Assembly (NCBI RefSeq): GCF_052161655.1
Contig: NZ_CP197418.1
Span: 620,001-684,000 of the forward strand
DNA length: 64,000 nt
DNA from: Novipirellula sp052161655
GTDB lineage: Bacteria > Planctomycetota > Planctomycetia > Pirellulales > Pirellulaceae
Direction: 5' to 3'
This document shows, one piece after another, positions 43,269 through 53,010 of this stretch (position 1 is the first letter of the stretch; the number at the start of each line of letters is the position of its first letter). Below the pieces are notes generated by a model. The model had not been told where the DNA came from. It worked only from the letters and a program-made list of their open reading frames with translations, and did not search any database. The translations under genes were made by a program, and so were the position numbers.

Positions 43269-44195
43269 GTGTTGACGCTGGCGATGGCAGTGATTGTGGC
43301 GAGTTTGCTTGGCAGTTTGCATTGCGTTGGCATGTGCGGACCGCTGGCGCTGTGGGTCACGGGTGGTGGATCGAGTCGAGCTACGATCAGTGCCTACCAC
43401 GTCGGCAGGCTAACGACGTACTTGATCGCCGGCGCGGTGGCTGGGATTTTAGGGGCGGCGGTTTCGATCGGTGGCGACATGGTTGGTTTCCAATCGGCTG
43501 CTGCCAAGGTCGCAGGCGGCTTGTTGATCGCCGTCGGCTTGTTGCGACTGGCAAAATTGCACCCGCGTTTTAATCGGCCTTTATTGAGTTCTGCGACAAG
43601 CTCGGGGCCTTCGACGGTCGCTGCGGTGCTAAAGCGTTTCAAGCCACTGCTGGATCGGCAAACCGCAGTCTCACGAGCCTACCTGGGCGGCTTGATTACG
43701 ACCTGGTTACCGTGCGGATGGTTGTATCTGTTTGTGCTGGTGGCCGCGGGAACCGGAGGCGTTTTACCCGCTGTGGTAGTGATGTTCGCCTTTTGGATCG
43801 GAACACTTCCGGCGCTGACCACGATGTTGGTGGGTATCCACTCGTTGACGCCAAAGCTGCGAGGCATGCTGCCGATTGCCGCAAGTGTGTTTTTGATTGT
43901 GACCGGGCTGTATACCGTCACCGGACGGGCGGCCGTGGACGTTTCCAGCTTGGTCGCGCCCCACTTAGGCGATGAAATCACCGCCACCTCGCTGATCGAT
44001 CTGAAAGAGCAACCTTTGCCGTGTTGTGCCGAAGCCCCGTCCGCCGGTGAGTCGAGCGAGTGTCCGTGCTGTGCCAGCAACGATGCCTCGGCAGATAGCG
44101 AGCTGACGGAGGATCCAGAGACAACGCTCTTGGACACCACCAATAACGCTGCCGACACACCCCGAGCCACAGTTCCCCGAGCCACCGTCCCATGA
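43269..44195 (+). CDS. TauE/SafE (UreH-like) membrane protein
   Basis: 308 aa from GTG 43269, with GAAAGGA as ribosome site eight bases upstream. The start LLGSLHCVGMCGPLALWVTG is the hallmark of the UreH/TauE-SafE subfamily found in cbb3 assembly clusters; CxxxC there may bind copper. Six or so membrane helices follow. The last 70 residues are a polar tail with two Cys clusters (PLPCCAEAP and SECPCCASN) and end in a duplicated PRATV. Function is probably in copper or haem handling for oxidase maturation; not proven. The stop overlaps ccoI as ATGA. Confidence 0.85.
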   Translation: MLTLAMAVIVASLLGSLHCVGMCGPLALWVTGGGSSRATISAYHVGRLTTYLIAGAVAGILGAAVSIGGDMVGFQSAAAKVAGGLLIAVGLLRLAKLHPRFNRPLLSSATSSGPSTVAAVLKRFKPLLDRQTAVSRAYLGGLITTWLPCGWLYLFVLVAAGTGGVLPAVVVMFAFWIGTLPALTTMLVGIHSLTPKLRGMLPIAASVFLIVTGLYTVTGRAAVDVSSLVAPHLGDEITATSLIDLKEQPLPCCAEAPSAGESSECPCCASNDASADSELTEDPETTLLDTTNNAADTPRATVPRATVP

Positions 44196-46723
44196 GCTCG
44201 GCAATGGATCGACCGCAAACCCAGCAAACCGTCGAGTGTGTGCATTGTGGATTGCCCGCCCCCAGGCCACACGATGAGTCAGCACCCGCGTTTTGCTGCA
44301 ATGGCTGCAAAGGAGCCTGGGAATTGATTCATGGCTGGGGTCTGGAGGACTATTACGCGCTGCGTGATTGCGGCCCCACCGAGACGCTTGGCGATCGAGG
44401 TCGCGATTCGTTTGACGATCTTGATGATCCCAAACTGTTGTTTCCTTCGGTGGTCAAAAAGGGGATCGGTCCCAATGGCATCGAATTGGCTCGCGTCCGT
44501 TTATCAATTCGCGGTCTGCACTGTGCCGCGTGTGCATGGTTGATTGAACAAGCACCGAATCATGTCAGCGGATGGCATTCTGCGTCGGTGCAAATGCATT
44601 CGCGATCGGTCGAATTGGTTTACGATCCGACCACCGTCAAACTTAGCCAATTGGGACGACTGCTAAAAACAATCGGCTATCACGTGGTGCCGCTTGATAC
44701 GGCGGGCGAGCGGGACGCCAGCAGCGAAGAGAGTCGGCGAATGCTTGTCGAAGTTGCGATTGCCGGTTTTTGTGCGATGAATGCAATGTGGATTGCGGTT
44801 GCACTGTATGCCGGTGCGTTTTCGGGGATCGAGGAATCCCAACGCAACTTGTTACGATTCACCGGCGTGGGGCTGGGCGTTGCCGCGGTGCTGTTTCCTG
44901 GCCGCGTTTTCCTGCGAGGTGCGATTGCCTCGATTCGCTTGCGAGTGCCGCACATGGATTTGCCAGTCGCACTGGGATTGTCCGCAGGTGTGATCGCTAG
45001 CATCTATGGTTTGTTCGAGACCACGTCGGAAGTTTACTTTGATTCGATCGCGACGCTAGTCTTTTTACTGTTGGTCGGACGCTGGGTGCAACTTCGTCAA
45101 CAACATTCGGCGGGGCGTGCGATCTCGGCGCTTTTAAGTTTGACGCCCAATGCGGCCACGCGAGTGGACGGCGACGAAATTTTGACGCGTGTTCCGGCAT
45201 CCGAAATTAAGCTGGGCGACATTGTGAAGGTCGATCCAGGAGAAAGCATTCCCGTGGACGGACGCGTGGTGCGGGGGCAATCGCAACTCGATCGCTCGTT
45301 ATTGACCGGTGAAAGCCGTCCCGTCGCAGTTGGTATTGGATCGGATGTTGAAGCCGGCACAGAAAACATCGCATCGGTGATTCACGTCGAAACGACCGCG
45401 ATTGGCGACGCAACTCGACTCGGTGCCCTTTCGCAATCGGTTGCCGAGGCGGCTGCGAGCAAGACACCGATTGTCCAATTGGCCAATCGCGTGGGGGGAT
45501 GGTTTGTCAGTGTGGTGATGGTGCTTGCGGTTGTTACCGTGATTGCATGGTGGCATGTGGACCCGGCGCTGGCAATCAATCATAGCGTTGCCTTGTTGAT
45601 TGTCGCTTGCCCTTGTGCACTGGCGCTTGCCACTCCGCTGGCGATTGCGGTGGCAGTCGGCCGACTCGCCGAACGGCGAATCCTGGTTCGTTCGGGTGAA
45701 TCGCTAGAGCAGTTTTCGAAACCCGGAACAATCTTTTTTGACAAGACCGGAACGCTCACCCAAGGCCGAATGCAAGTCACGCATTGGTTCGGCGAGCCAG
45801 AGATTTTGCAGCGAGTGCAAGCGATTGAGTCGACCATCGGCCATCCGATCGCCCGTGCCATCACCGAGTACAAACGAAGCAGTCATGCAGATTCACTTGA
45901 GGCGATCGAGGTTCAAAATCGCGTGGGAGTCGGTGTCGAAGGTATTATTCAAGGACGGCATTTTACGATCGGCAGCCTGAAGCTCGTTGATCAAATGAAG
46001 CTTACCGTATGCCCGCTCGAGCAAGAACAAATCGAAACCGTCTTGTCATCCGGAGCCACTCCGATCTTGGTCGTGGTGGACGACCGGATCGAGGCCGTCT
46101 TTGGTGTCAGCGATCCGGTTCGTGGCGAGGCCAATCATGTCATCAGCCAATTGCGTGATAGCGGATGGAAGGTTGCGATGTTGTCGGGCGATCATGCTGC
46201 GATTGTCAGCGAGGTTGCCCATCGGCTCGGCATCGACGCGGCGCTCGCTTTGGGGGATCAATCACCCGAACAAAAACTGGCGGCGATCCAGCAAGCCAAA
46301 CGCGATGACCACGTGGTTGTGATGGTCGGTGATGGCGTCAATGACGCGGCGGCGCTTGCGGCAGCCGACGTCGGTGTCGCGCTTCGAGGTGGTGCGAACG
46401 CGAGTCTTGCGGCTGCACCGATTTTGATCGGCAACAGTCGGCTCGATGGCATCGTCACGCTGACTCAGACCGCCAAACGGACCGCACGGTCGATCCATCG
46501 GAATTTTGCGGTTTCGATAAGCTATAATTTGATTGCTGCGGTTTTGGCGATGACCGGAATCATCAGCCCGCTGATCGCGGCGATCTTGATGCCAATCAGC
46601 TCGTTGACGGTATTGACGATGACGCTGGCCACGCCGATCGTCGATGCATCCGCAGACGATGCCGAGAAGTCCGATCCATCGCCACGCACCCGCCGATCTC
46701 TCCTTAAGGAATCGATAGCATGA
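44192..46723 (+). CDS. ccoI: Copper-transporting P-type ATPase CcoI/FixI
   Basis: 843 aa. N-terminal Cys-rich segment (CVHCGLPAP, CCNGCKGAWELIHGWGLEDY) typical of CcoI, then an HMA domain with GLHCAACAWLIE (about 110). P1B-type core: TGES in the actuator, CPCALALATP (about 473) in the transport helix, phosphorylation site DKTGTLT (about 516), GDGVNDAAAL hinge. CcoI exports Cu to the periplasm specifically for insertion into cbb3 oxidase. Overlaps of four bases at both ends couple it to the neighbours. Confidence 0.95.
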   Translation: MSSAMDRPQTQQTVECVHCGLPAPRPHDESAPAFCCNGCKGAWELIHGWGLEDYYALRDCGPTETLGDRGRDSFDDLDDPKLLFPSVVKKGIGPNGIELARVRLSIRGLHCAACAWLIEQAPNHVSGWHSASVQMHSRSVELVYDPTTVKLSQLGRLLKTIGYHVVPLDTAGERDASSEESRRMLVEVAIAGFCAMNAMWIAVALYAGAFSGIEESQRNLLRFTGVGLGVAAVLFPGRVFLRGAIASIRLRVPHMDLPVALGLSAGVIASIYGLFETTSEVYFDSIATLVFLLLVGRWVQLRQQHSAGRAISALLSLTPNAATRVDGDEILTRVPASEIKLGDIVKVDPGESIPVDGRVVRGQSQLDRSLLTGESRPVAVGIGSDVEAGTENIASVIHVETTAIGDATRLGALSQSVAEAAASKTPIVQLANRVGGWFVSVVMVLAVVTVIAWWHVDPALAINHSVALLIVACPCALALATPLAIAVAVGRLAERRILVRSGESLEQFSKPGTIFFDKTGTLTQGRMQVTHWFGEPEILQRVQAIESTIGHPIARAITEYKRSSHADSLEAIEVQNRVGVGVEGIIQGRHFTIGSLKLVDQMKLTVCPLEQEQIETVLSSGATPILVVVDDRIEAVFGVSDPVRGEANHVISQLRDSGWKVAMLSGDHAAIVSEVAHRLGIDAALALGDQSPEQKLAAIQQAKRDDHVVVMVGDGVNDAAALAAADVGVALRGGANASLAAAPILIGNSRLDGIVTLTQTAKRTARSIHRNFAVSISYNLIAAVLAMTGIISPLIAAILMPISSLTVLTMTLATPIVDASADDAEKSDPSPRTRRSLLKESIA

Positions 46724-46911
46724 GTGTTTTAACGATCGCATTGCCGATCGCATTGCTGTTGGGTGGTTCAGCGCTCGTGGCGTGCATTTGGTCGATTCGG
46801 CACGGCCAATTTGATGATCTCGATTCCGCCTCAGTCCGCATTTTGGTCGACGAGAAGCGGCTCGACAAATCGCGGCCGAATCAGACCGGCAGCGGCGATC
46901 ACGGCAAGTGA
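46720..46911 (+). CDS. ccoS: cbb3 oxidase maturation protein CcoS
   Basis: 63 aa: one membrane helix (ALPIALLLGGSALVACIWSIR, about 7-27) directly followed by the CcoS signature GQFDDLDS and a polar tail (VRILVDEKR). CcoS is needed for insertion of redox cofactors into CcoN. It is the last gene of the cbb3 set. Its final 81 bases overlap, in antisense, the end of the convergent glycosyltransferase gene. Confidence 0.92.
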   Translation: MSVLTIALPIALLLGGSALVACIWSIRHGQFDDLDSASVRILVDEKRLDKSRPNQTGSGDHGK

Positions 46912-48213
46912 CGGAATCATCGGCGACCGCATCCGCAGATTGCTCCAGTAAATCGTGTGAACCGCCGACAGCGTGATCACCAACGCGATCATCGCCCACC
47001 ACGCTGGGGTCAAAATGCCGCGGCCGATGCGATAAAGCCCGACAAGGGCGGCGATCCAGAAGGCCAGATAATAAAGCGTTACGATCACAATCGGTGGCCA
47101 GGATCGACCGGCGACATGATGTGGCATCGGACTCCACAATCGCCCCAGTCGCACGACACAGGACCAAACAAACATCGACGGTTCTCGGGCAATCGTTGCC
47201 TTGGCGGCCTGGTACGACCACTGGTCGTCCGCGTGTTCATTGAGTGATCGAGGTGCCGGCAACTCTGCGGCAGGATTGGACCAATCGGTTTGCCAGAAGG
47301 TCTCGCTTGTAGGATCGCCCTGAAAACGATGCTCATAAGCTTCAAGAAACGGCTCGGCGTCCCAGGCTTCAGCAAACTTGCCGTGGCGAAGGTAGTCGTA
47401 GAACGAGGGGTTGTTGGCCAGCAGCAGCGTGTAGCCTCCGTGGCTGGTCGCCCAAACCGGATGCCCCACTGCGTTCAAATTACGAACTGTCCATAACCCC
47501 ACCGCCAACACCATGATCGTTGCGGTCGCAAACGTGCACGCCAGCCGACGAGTCCAGCAGCTTTTCGTGCTGAACAAAATAGCCGGCAACATCAACACCG
47601 CCCAAACCAAAAACGTGGGACGACATAAATAAGCCAACGCAAGCAAAACCGCGAACATCAACGCATTTGCCAGCGTCGGCGACGGTATCCAGCGGCACAC
47701 CCAAAGCCAAACGGCCAGCGTCGCCAGGGCAGCAGCGATGGTTTCCGTCATCACCAGGGTCGATTGCTGGACCAAAATCGGATCGATAATCACTAACACC
47801 GCAGCCAAAATACTCGCTAGCCCGAAACGTCCCCTGTCGATCAATTGCGATGCGATCGATAAAGTGCACGCTGTGGTCAGCACACCCAACCCCAGATGCA
47901 GCAACCCTACAAGCAAATGATTGACGTGGTGATCGACCGTGAGCCAGGAGAGCAGATAAGGATACAGCGGCGGACGAAATGCGGTTGGCTTGGCGGGCTG
48001 GGCCGCGTCAATCTCGCCGGAGCCACTCGCGGCGGGTAGTCCGAACACCCCGGTTTCGGAAAGTGTTTCGGCGATCACTCGGTAAGCGTCAGGATCTTGA
48101 CCAAATTGGTCGAGGTTGCTCAGCACCACCCCACCTCGAACGACCAATGCCAATACGATGATGCCAACGAACTTCATTCGATTAGACGATGCGGATTGAG
48201 TCCAATGGGGCAT
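46831..48213 (-). CDS. GT-C fold glycosyltransferase (family 39/ArnT-like)
   Basis: 460 aa from ATG 48213 (TTG 48246 or ATG 48177 are possible). It has a multi-helix membrane protein layout with the GT-C features: first helix FVGIIVLALVVRGGVVLSNL, then an acidic motif in the first periplasmic loop (QDPDAYRVIAETLSETG) and RPPLYPYLLSW. Relatives transfer sugars from polyprenyl-phosphate donors onto lipids or proteins on the outer face of the cytoplasmic membrane. It is convergent with ccoS, overlapping its 3' end by 81 bp, and divergent from the MMPL transporter. Confidence 0.85.
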   Translation of the reverse strand: MPHWTQSASSNRMKFVGIIVLALVVRGGVVLSNLDQFGQDPDAYRVIAETLSETGVFGLPAASGSGEIDAAQPAKPTAFRPPLYPYLLSWLTVDHHVNHLLVGLLHLGLGVLTTACTLSIASQLIDRGRFGLASILAAVLVIIDPILVQQSTLVMTETIAAALATLAVWLWVCRWIPSPTLANALMFAVLLALAYLCRPTFLVWAVLMLPAILFSTKSCWTRRLACTFATATIMVLAVGLWTVRNLNAVGHPVWATSHGGYTLLLANNPSFYDYLRHGKFAEAWDAEPFLEAYEHRFQGDPTSETFWQTDWSNPAAELPAPRSLNEHADDQWSYQAAKATIAREPSMFVWSCVVRLGRLWSPMPHHVAGRSWPPIVIVTLYYLAFWIAALVGLYRIGRGILTPAWWAMIALVITLSAVHTIYWSNLRMRSPMIPSLAVIAAAGLIRPRFVEPLLVDQNAD

Positions 48214-48297
48214 GGGCAATGCAGGAATCGATGACGAGAGAGCCAATTTGATACGAGCAATATTAGCGGAGCCTAGCGTGGACTGCGAGCGAGCACG

Positions 48298-50619
48298 ATG
48301 AACAAACCGACCCGCACGAACCGAAAATCAGGGAGCATGGCTTCGCGTTTGATTCAATTCCGCGTGGTGTTATCGCTGCTCGGCTTGATCGTGTTAGCTG
48401 CGGCGTGGCCGTTTTCGGAACAGCTAAAGCTTGACCGCAGCATCACGGCGATGTTCTCGCCCACCGATTCAACACTGGTCGATTATCAAACGTTGCAAAA
48501 TTCGTTTGGTGGCAATGCGGTCGCGATCATGGTTTATCCCGACGCCGATTTGATGTCCAACGAGGGGTTACGGCGAAGTGACGCAATCGCGTCGGAAGTC
48601 CGTCAAATCGAAGGAGTCGACGGCATCTTATCGCCATCGACGCTGAACGCGGCAGTCGAAAAGATTCGTCCCGGCAGCTTCTTTCGCAGCGAAACGGATA
48701 TTCCGGGGTTGGCTCGCCGCGACGACATCGTTGCTCGTGGCATCGAACATTTGTTCGCAGGCTATACCCACTCCGACGACCACCGACTTGCTGCCGTGGT
48801 CGTGATGTTGTCACCAAACCATCCGCCGGCGGCGATTGAATCACTTCAAGCGATTGCCAGCAAGCTTCCCGATCAATATGAAGCCATCGCAGAACCCGGC
48901 GTCGTCGTGGGCGAACCGGTGCTGATTCACGATGGTTTCAATTTGATTGAGCGCGACGGACGTAAACTGACTACCGTGACGCTGATCCTATTGAGTATCG
49001 TCGTGCTGGTGACATTGATGGACCTGCGTTTTGTTGCTTTGACGGGTCTGGTCGTGGTGTGGTCGATCGTCGTAACCGAAGCGACGCTCGTGCTGCTGGG
49101 GCTGAATCAATCGCTTGTTTCGACAATCATGCCCGCGATCATCACGGTGATCGCGGTCGCCGCGGTGTTGCATTTGGGGACTAAATTCCAAGACGCCAGG
49201 GCCAAGGGACTTAGTCGTTACGACGCCACATGGCGATCGTTTTCGCTGCTGATCGTTCCGATCCTGTGGACTTGTTTGACGGATGCTGCGGGATTCGCGG
49301 CGCTTGGATCGTCACGGATTCTGCCGGTACGTCAATTTGGTGCGATGATCGCCATCGCCTCGATCGCAGTGTTTGTTGCCATCATTTTGTTTGCGGGGGT
49401 GACGATGATGTTGCCTGAATTGAGTTTCGGCAAATCGTTGCACCGCGTCCAGCGTAGGGCAACACGAGCGATCAGCCGTCGCTGCACCTTGGTTGCCGCC
49501 GCGTTTGTGTCACATCGCAAATTCGCAATCGCCGTTGCTCTTATTTTGTTGGGTGTTTCAGTGCTTGGGACATGGCAAGCGAAACCAGAAACCAGCTTCC
49601 TGAACAATTTTCGTAGCGACAGCGAGATCGTGCTGGCGTATGACCAAGTCGAACAGCAGTTTGGCGGCGCGGGGGTGTGGGACATCCTGTTGCCCGCGCC
49701 AAAGCCATTGACGCGAGACTACTTGAGACAAGTCCTGCTGATGGAGAGGGACCTACGCGACATTGAGGTCGATGACGCCAAATTGACGAAGGTCTTGAGC
49801 ATGGCCGACGCTGAATATGTCGTCGGCAAGACACCGATACTAAAGTACGCTCCTCCGTCGCTGCGGATGACGGGGATGCGAGCCACGATGCCTGAGTTTG
49901 TCGATGCGTTACTCAATCCCTCCGACACTCAACCACGTCGTTTGAGAATCATGATTCGCAGCGAAGAACAATTGCCTGCGGAATCAAAAACGCGGTTGAT
50001 TGCCGAGGTCCAGCGGATCGTCGATAAACATACGCAAGCCGATGCTTGGAACGATGCGTTCGAAACGCCCCCTGATTCACGCCCAATTGTCACCGGTTAC
50101 TACGTGATGATGTCACGATTGGTGTCACAGTTAGTAGGTGACCAATGGCGATGTCTGGGGTTTGCCGGGGTGTTGGTGTGGTTGCTGTTGTGGATCGCCA
50201 CGCGATCGATTCGGCTGGCGTCTGCCGCCCTGCTGCCCAACTTGCTACCTGCGTTTGTGGTGTTAGCGACGGTGGGTTGGATTGGTGGCAAGATCAACAT
50301 GGGGGCAGCGATGATCGCGGCAGTCTCGATTGGATTGACGATCGACGGATCGGTCCACTTGTTGGCAATTTATCGGCGTTATCGCAAACATGGACATCCG
50401 ATCACCGTGGCGGTCACTCACGCTGCCGGAAGCGTCGGAGTGCCGATTTTGTTGGCGACGTGCGCATTGGTTTTCGGGTTCAGCATCTTGTCGACTAGTG
50501 AATTCATTCCGACCGCCACATTTGGCACCCTCGTTGCGGCCACGTTGTTACTAGGAACACTGGTCAATCTAACGCTCCTGCCAGCCTGTATTGCCGTGGT
50601 CGATCGCGAAAAAACGTGA
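48298..50619 (+). CDS. RND/MMPL-family exporter
   Basis: 773 aa. First helix (VVLSLLGLIVLAAAWPFSE), a large periplasmic loop (about 40-220), a five-helix block (about 225-360) with LDLRFVAL-like and LHLGTKFQDAR stretches, then a second copy of the same arrangement (second loop about 425-600, helices to 765). This is the duplicated MMPL/RND permease layout with about 12 helices and no sign of a membrane-fusion partner gene next to it. Relatives move lipids, hopanoids or other hydrophobic compounds by proton antiport. Substrate unknown. Confidence 0.88.
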   Translation: MNKPTRTNRKSGSMASRLIQFRVVLSLLGLIVLAAAWPFSEQLKLDRSITAMFSPTDSTLVDYQTLQNSFGGNAVAIMVYPDADLMSNEGLRRSDAIASEVRQIEGVDGILSPSTLNAAVEKIRPGSFFRSETDIPGLARRDDIVARGIEHLFAGYTHSDDHRLAAVVVMLSPNHPPAAIESLQAIASKLPDQYEAIAEPGVVVGEPVLIHDGFNLIERDGRKLTTVTLILLSIVVLVTLMDLRFVALTGLVVVWSIVVTEATLVLLGLNQSLVSTIMPAIITVIAVAAVLHLGTKFQDARAKGLSRYDATWRSFSLLIVPILWTCLTDAAGFAALGSSRILPVRQFGAMIAIASIAVFVAIILFAGVTMMLPELSFGKSLHRVQRRATRAISRRCTLVAAAFVSHRKFAIAVALILLGVSVLGTWQAKPETSFLNNFRSDSEIVLAYDQVEQQFGGAGVWDILLPAPKPLTRDYLRQVLLMERDLRDIEVDDAKLTKVLSMADAEYVVGKTPILKYAPPSLRMTGMRATMPEFVDALLNPSDTQPRRLRIMIRSEEQLPAESKTRLIAEVQRIVDKHTQADAWNDAFETPPDSRPIVTGYYVMMSRLVSQLVGDQWRCLGFAGVLVWLLLWIATRSIRLASAALLPNLLPAFVVLATVGWIGGKINMGAAMIAAVSIGLTIDGSVHLLAIYRRYRKHGHPITVAVTHAAGSVGVPILLATCALVFGFSILSTSEFIPTATFGTLVAATLLLGTLVNLTLLPACIAVVDREKT

Positions 50620-50934
50620 CAGAAGACGAAGGCCAGCTGTCTTGGAGTTCGCTCGGTCGCAGCAAGTAAAACGTTCGGAAAACACCGGGCGTCTTGCGGA
50701 CTGGCGACTTATTCAAAGTCGCCTTTCGCTCCGCGAAAGCTGCGTCAATAAACGCAACTTTTGCGGAGCAAAAGGCGACTATGTTATTAAAATAACGACA
50801 AAATCAATGAACTGCTGACGCCGTGCCGCAATGCCACCCGAGGCTGGGGAGGTGGAGTGTTTGCTTTGCAGCAGAAATATTTTGATTTTCTGCGCGCACC
50901 TCGCCCGGCTGGTCGCACTACAGTAATAGATGCC
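50620..50934. other. Spacer with a 28-bp-arm palindrome
   Basis: No gene. AGTCGCCTTTCGCTCCGCGA... (left arm 50717-50744) is inverted at 50753-50780 with three mismatches around an 8-nt loop TCAATAAA, giving a long hairpin downstream of the exporter gene. It could act as a bidirectional terminator but lacks a T run. Confidence 0.75.
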
Positions 50935-52998
50935 ATGAATATTACTGAAGAAACGACCGAACCGAGCTCGACCACAAGCCCATCGTCACACGATCTGGGC
51001 GGTGTTTCCAATGCGGATCTACTCGATGCATGGAACCAAGACCATGAAGCTGCGGCGATGGCGGCGCTGGTCGATCGCTATAGCGTGATGGTGCTGAGCG
51101 TTTGCCGGCGACGGTGCCGATCGCACGCGGATGCGGACGATGCTTATCAAACGACGTTTTTGTACCTGGCACGTAACAGTAGCAAAATCCGACACCCCGA
51201 ACGGCTTGCAGGATGGCTGCACCGCGTCGCCCAACGTGCTGCGGTAGCCGTAACTCAATCGTGCAAACGTGAAACCGAATCCATGGCTGAACCGATTGCC
51301 ACCCCCGACGATCCGCTGGACCGTTTAACACAGCGACACGAAGCGATCGTGTTGGACGAAGAATTGTCCGAGCTGCCGGAACATTACCGCGCCGCGATCG
51401 TGATGCATCTGTACGAAGGCACCACGCTCGAGTCGCTCGCCGAATCGCTGGGCACCACCGTTGGCTCGGTACGAGGCCGATTGCAACGCGGAAAAAAATT
51501 ACTTGCTGATCGGCTGCGTCGTCGCGGCGTCGTTCCGGTATTGGCGTTTGCCGCTGCCAATGCATTAACCGTTTCCACCACGACGGCGGCTCAGGCAAGT
51601 GAACCACTGATTGAATCGCTGCATCGCGGCGATCTTCCCGATTCCCCCGTTGACCCTCATCTTCTTGACTCTCTACTCTCGCAAGGAACCCGACTGATGC
51701 CTTCACTGTTTACGACCCTCGCGGGCGTGATCGCCGGCTCTGCCATCCTCGGCTTGTTGATGGTCTCTGGCTCGGCGGGCCAGCCCAGCGAACAACCCGA
51801 AACGATTAAAATTCCCAGTCATGTGGCTCAGTTTGGTGGTGGCGGCATGGGTGGAGGCGGAGCGGCGATCACCACCGAACCGCACGACCAACCCAAACGA
51901 AAACCGCTCGACAAAAAAGCAAAAGATGCGACAAAGGAAGACAGCAAAGGGAGCACCACTGGGGCACGCATGATGTGGGCTGAGCAAACGGTGGTTCCGG
52001 ATCCAGTCGGCGCGGTCGCCGAACACGCACTTCAGGCCATGGACCAGTCCTTTGAATTCAACGTTGAGGTTACACTCGACGATCTACCAACGGCCCTCGA
52101 GTCGATTACCGGTGTCCCCGTCATCATTGATGATCGCGGCGTCGCATTCGCCGAGCTCAAAGAGGGTGAAACTCAGGTTAAACTTCAAGCGAGTGAGCTG
52201 CCGTTAAGGACCGCACTGCGAAAAATGTTGCGACCGCACGGCCTGCGAGCCACCGTAGAAAACGATGGCGTGGTCATCACCGCCGACACCGCGTCACTGG
52301 TTCACAAAGGCATCGGTGTCTCACGCTGGATCAATCTTGACGAAGCCGTAGAGAAGAAAATTGCCACGGCACTTCATAGCCCGATGCAAGCCACCTTTTT
52401 CGACACTCCGTTAGAGGAGGCTCTTCAGACGATCTCGATGGAAGCCGATCTTCCCATCCGAATCGATGCTCGGGCATTGGAAGAAATCGGTCTGACCGTA
52501 GACTTTCCGGTCGACTTCGTCATCAAGCAGGTTCAACTACAAAGTCTACTGGAAATCATGCTTGCTGATTTTGACTTAACCTACACTATCCAAGGTGAGA
52601 CCTTAACGGTCACGACCGTTGAAGTTGCTGAAGAACGTTTGCTGAATCGGATTTATTGGCTTGAAGGAACTGGCGTGGTCCCAGGAAATTTCACCACAAT
52701 CATCAATCTGATCCAAACCACGATCCGTCCCGACACATGGGAGGCGTTGGGGGGGCCTTCGACGATGGCACCGTTTCAATCGACACGTCCTGCGTTGCTG
52801 ATTTCAACCACCTATGACGTGCATCAGCAAATCGAGACGTTGCTGCAAACACTGCGTGAATCGCACTTTGGCCCCGATCCGGTGCTCGAATCGGTCGAGG
52901 TCCCGATACCGATGTCGATGCAGGGCGGAATGGGCGGCGGCGGTATGGGCGGCGGCGGGATGTTTCGAGCCCAAAATTCGATGGGTGGATTCCAGTGA
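50935..52998 (+). CDS. ECF sigma factor fused to membrane and secretin-like domains
   Basis: 687 aa from ATG 50935 (an in-frame TTG at 50857 would add 26 residues). Region 2 (about 40-110; ADADDAYQTTFLYLARNSSK) and region 4 (about 145-205; LPEHYRAAIVMHLYEG, GTTVGSVRGRLQRGKKLL) form an ECF sigma factor. A membrane helix follows (SLFTTLAGVIAGSAILGLLM, about 255-275), then a Gly-rich linker and a periplasmic part with repeated STN/secretin-N-like folds (about 365-590; LPLRTALRKMLRPHGLRATV, LQSLLEIMLADFDLTYTIQG). The tail is Gly/Met-rich (GGMGGGGMGGGG). Such membrane-tethered sigma fusions are a planctomycete speciality; release by proteolysis is inferred. Confidence 0.9.
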   Translation: MNITEETTEPSSTTSPSSHDLGGVSNADLLDAWNQDHEAAAMAALVDRYSVMVLSVCRRRCRSHADADDAYQTTFLYLARNSSKIRHPERLAGWLHRVAQRAAVAVTQSCKRETESMAEPIATPDDPLDRLTQRHEAIVLDEELSELPEHYRAAIVMHLYEGTTLESLAESLGTTVGSVRGRLQRGKKLLADRLRRRGVVPVLAFAAANALTVSTTTAAQASEPLIESLHRGDLPDSPVDPHLLDSLLSQGTRLMPSLFTTLAGVIAGSAILGLLMVSGSAGQPSEQPETIKIPSHVAQFGGGGMGGGGAAITTEPHDQPKRKPLDKKAKDATKEDSKGSTTGARMMWAEQTVVPDPVGAVAEHALQAMDQSFEFNVEVTLDDLPTALESITGVPVIIDDRGVAFAELKEGETQVKLQASELPLRTALRKMLRPHGLRATVENDGVVITADTASLVHKGIGVSRWINLDEAVEKKIATALHSPMQATFFDTPLEEALQTISMEADLPIRIDARALEEIGLTVDFPVDFVIKQVQLQSLLEIMLADFDLTYTIQGETLTVTTVEVAEERLLNRIYWLEGTGVVPGNFTTIINLIQTTIRPDTWEALGGPSTMAPFQSTRPALLISTTYDVHQQIETLLQTLRESHFGPDPVLESVEVPIPMSMQGGMGGGGMGGGGMFRAQNSMGGFQ

Positions 52999-53010
52999 AC
53001 TCCGTGTGCA

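Noticed and set aside
46262..47221. 319-codon frame antisense to ccoI and across ccoS
   Set aside because: Shadow of two strongly supported genes; no family match.
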